This document shows positions 62,294 through 64,000 of a DNA stretch of 64,000 nt, piece after piece; the stretch's first letter is position 1; the number at the start of each line of letters is the position of its first letter. The stretch is from RH-AL1 sp965249685 (GTDB lineage Bacteria; Pseudomonadota; Alphaproteobacteria; Rhizobiales; Beijerinckiaceae), in the NCBI GenBank assembly GCA_965249685.1, contig CBDFMN010000003.1:1736001-1800000 (forward strand), in the 5' to 3' direction. Below the pieces are notes generated by a model. The model made no database searches and was not told where the DNA came from. It saw only the letters and a list, made by a program, of their open reading frames with translations. The position numbers and the translations under genes were made by a program.

Positions 62294-64000
62294 TCACGAT
62301 GCCTCCGAGGCGATGGCCTTCAGCCTGTAGAGCGCGTCCATCGCCTCGCGCGGGCTCAGCGCGTCGGGGTCGATGGCGGTGAGCGCCTCGCGCAGGGTAT
62401 CGCAGGGCTCGTCCGGCGGCACGGCAGCCGCCGCGGGTGTCAGCGCGGCGAACAGTGGCAGGTCGGGGAGGACGCGGCCGGCCACCCCGCGCTCACCGGC
62501 TTCTAGTTCGGCCAGCAGCGCTTTGGCGCGCTTGACGACGGCAGCGGGCAGGCCCGCCAATTTCGCGACTTGGATGCCGTAAGATCGGTCGGCGGCGCCG
62601 GGCACGACCTCGTGCAGGAAGACGACGTCGCCGTGCCAGTCGGCGACGCGAGACGTGAGGTTGACGAGACGTTCGAGCCGCCCCGACAATTGGGTCAGTT
62701 CGTGGAAGTGGGTCGCGAAGATCGCGCGCGAGCGGTTCTTCTCGTGCAGGTGCTCGATCACCGCCCAGGCGATCGATAGACCGTCGAAGGTCGCGGTGCC
62801 GCGCCCGATCTCGTCGAGGATCACGAGAGAAGAGGACGTCGCCTGGTTGAGGATCGCGGCTGTCTCGACCATCTCGACCATGAAGGTCGAGCGGCCCCGC
62901 GCCAGATCGTCGGCCGCGCCGACGCGAGAGAACAGACGGTCGACGATCCCGATCACCGCACGCTTGGCCGGAACGAACGAGCCCGCCTGCGCGAGCACGG
63001 CGATCAGCGCGTTCTGCCGCAGGAAGGTCGACTTGCCCGCCATATTGGGACCGGTGACCACCGCGATACGGCCACCGCCCGCTCCAAGCCCCGCACCGGC
63101 CGAGAGGTCACACCCGTTGGCGACGAACGGGTCGCCGAGCGCGCGGAGCGCCTCTTCGACGACCGGGTGGCGACCGCCCTCGATAAGGAAGGCGCCGGAG
63201 CCTTCGATTTCCGGACGGGTCCAGTCGCGCGAGGTCGCGATCTCGGCCAGCGCCGCCGCCACGTCGATCGCGGCCAGAGCCGCCGCAGCGGCCGTGACGG
63301 CATCGGCCTGCGCCATGACGGCGGCGGCCATCTCGTCGAACAAGGCCTGCTCGCGGGCGAGCGCACCCTCCCCGGCGGAGGCGATCTTCGCCTGCAGGCT
63401 GGCGAGTTCGCCGGTCGAGAAGCGCATCGCGTCGATCATGGTCTGGCGATGGATGAAGGTGGCGTTGAGCGGGGCCACCATGAAGCGCTCGCCGACCCCC
63501 TGCGGCACCTCGATAAAATAGCCGAGCATGGCGTTGTGCTTAACCTTGAGGCGCCGCGTGTCGGCGAGCTCGCAATAGCGCGCCTGGAGGGCCGCGACGA
63601 CCTGCCGGGTCTCGTCACGGAGCGCCAGCAACTCATCGAGCGCAGCGTCACGACCGGCTCGCACGAAGCCGCCGTCGCGGCGATGCAATGGCAGCGCGTC
63701 GGCAAGGGTGGCAGTGAGCCAAGCGGTTAAAGCCGGGTCGGGCGCAGCGGCCTCGGCGCGTGCCACAAGAAGAAGCTCAGGTGGCGGCCCCTGGGGAAAA
63801 GCGTCGTCGTGGAGCAGCGCGGCGATCGAACGCGCAGCTTCGAGGCCCTGGCGCAGCGCCTGCAGGTCGCGCGGACCGGCGCGCTCCAGGCCGACGCGCG
63901 CCAGCGCCCGGGCAAGGTCGGGCACGCTCTTGAGGAGGGCGCGGGCCTCGACACGGAGCGCCTGGTTCTCGACGAAGAAGGCGACGGCATCGAGCCGTGC
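62294..64000 (-). CDS. mutS: DNA mismatch repair protein MutS (3' part; 5' end outside window)
   Basis: 568 codons of the C-terminal two thirds are present, open to the window edge (the last residues read RLDAVAFFVENQALRVEARALLKSVPDLA). Lever and clamp domains are followed by the ATPase, with Walker A GPNMAGKST, RSTFMVEMVETAAIL, Walker B LVILDEIGRGTATFDG and ATHFHEL. It recognises mismatches and recruits MutL. The stop lies 4 nt from the hrcA stop (convergent). Confidence 0.96.
   Translation of the reverse strand, partial: ARLDAVAFFVENQALRVEARALLKSVPDLARALARVGLERAGPRDLQALRQGLEAARSIAALLHDDAFPQGPPPELLLVARAEAAAPDPALTAWLTATLADALPLHRRDGGFVRAGRDAALDELLALRDETRQVVAALQARYCELADTRRLKVKHNAMLGYFIEVPQGVGERFMVAPLNATFIHRQTMIDAMRFSTGELASLQAKIASAGEGALAREQALFDEMAAAVMAQADAVTAAAAALAAIDVAAALAEIATSRDWTRPEIEGSGAFLIEGGRHPVVEEALRALGDPFVANGCDLSAGAGLGAGGGRIAVVTGPNMAGKSTFLRQNALIAVLAQAGSFVPAKRAVIGIVDRLFSRVGAADDLARGRSTFMVEMVETAAILNQATSSSLVILDEIGRGTATFDGLSIAWAVIEHLHEKNRSRAIFATHFHELTQLSGRLERLVNLTSRVADWHGDVVFLHEVVPGAADRSYGIQVAKLAGLPAAVVKRAKALLAELEAGERGVAGRVLPDLPLFAALTPAAAAVPPDEPCDTLREALTAIDPDALSPREAMDALYRLKAIASEAS

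Overview
The window is GC-rich, densely packed chromosomal DNA from an alphaproteobacterium. The support is gene content and style: hrcA and mutS of alphaproteobacterial type, a DUF3618/YihY envelope operon, a glycogen-debranching enzyme next to a GT4 glycosyltransferase, TAT-exported binding proteins, and frequent TTG/GTG starts behind strong Shine-Dalgarno (SD) sequences. The family (Hyphomicrobiales, Acetobacteraceae or other) cannot be fixed from the sequence alone. There is no rRNA, CRISPR array or prophage. One tRNA (Gln-UUG) is present.

Layout. 0-9.9 kb: two sugar-related genes (a glycosyltransferase and a DegT aminotransferase), a three-gene membrane operon, a GT2 / acyl-CoA-dehydrogenase-like / PIG-L deacetylase cluster, and two oxidoreductases. 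10-16.7 kb: stress and surface genes, including two small exported proteins, a YeaQ membrane protein, a single-domain response regulator, an SDR, and the debrancher with its glycosyltransferase. 17.2-23.6 kb: an amide and formate group, with a biuret-hydrolase-like cysteine hydrolase translationally coupled to a formamidase, a benzoylformate-decarboxylase-like ThDP enzyme, an ETHE1-like metallo-hydrolase and an oxalate/formate-type transporter. 23.8-25.5 kb: a decayed RTX exoprotein gene. 25.6-35.6 kb: a PRC-barrel protein, an MFS carrier, an ABC exporter, an FMN reductase, a Crp/Fnr regulator, an OprB porin and a YdeP-type molybdoenzyme. 36.1-43 kb: a second-messenger region, in which a cNMP-binding EAL phosphodiesterase converges on an operon for a TPR/beta-barrel outer-membrane protein, a FecR protein with a proline-rich repeat and a CHASE2 adenylate cyclase.

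43.4-51.9 kb is the most interesting part. A LysR regulator precedes an NrtB-type permease and an NrtD-type ATPase. Converging on them is a seven-gene operon: permease, TAT binding protein, ATPase, NrtA-type binding protein, then three short genes whose order and domains match a thiocyanate hydrolase (scnB-scnA-scnC) or a three-subunit nitrile hydratase. Each of the two transport operons is preceded, in the same relative orientation, by a copy of an 81-nt element that I align without gaps at about 60/81 identities. I do not recognise this element. It is either a shared control region or a shared sequence relic.

52.2-60.4 kb is a zone of gene decay: a truncated IS630-type transposase with a nonsense codon, an SDR with an internal deletion, two broken LysR genes, a quinone oxidoreductase lacking a segment, a truncated SnoaL-like gene and a frameshifted EthD gene, mixed with intact-looking relatives. 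60.7-64 kb returns to core genome: tRNA-Gln, hrcA and the 3' part of mutS, which runs out of the window.

Taken together, the accessory genes point to scavenging nitrogen (and possibly sulfur) from small amides and cyano compounds, plus envelope and second-messenger functions. Substrates are inferred from family resemblance only. Some frameshifts could be assembly errors.
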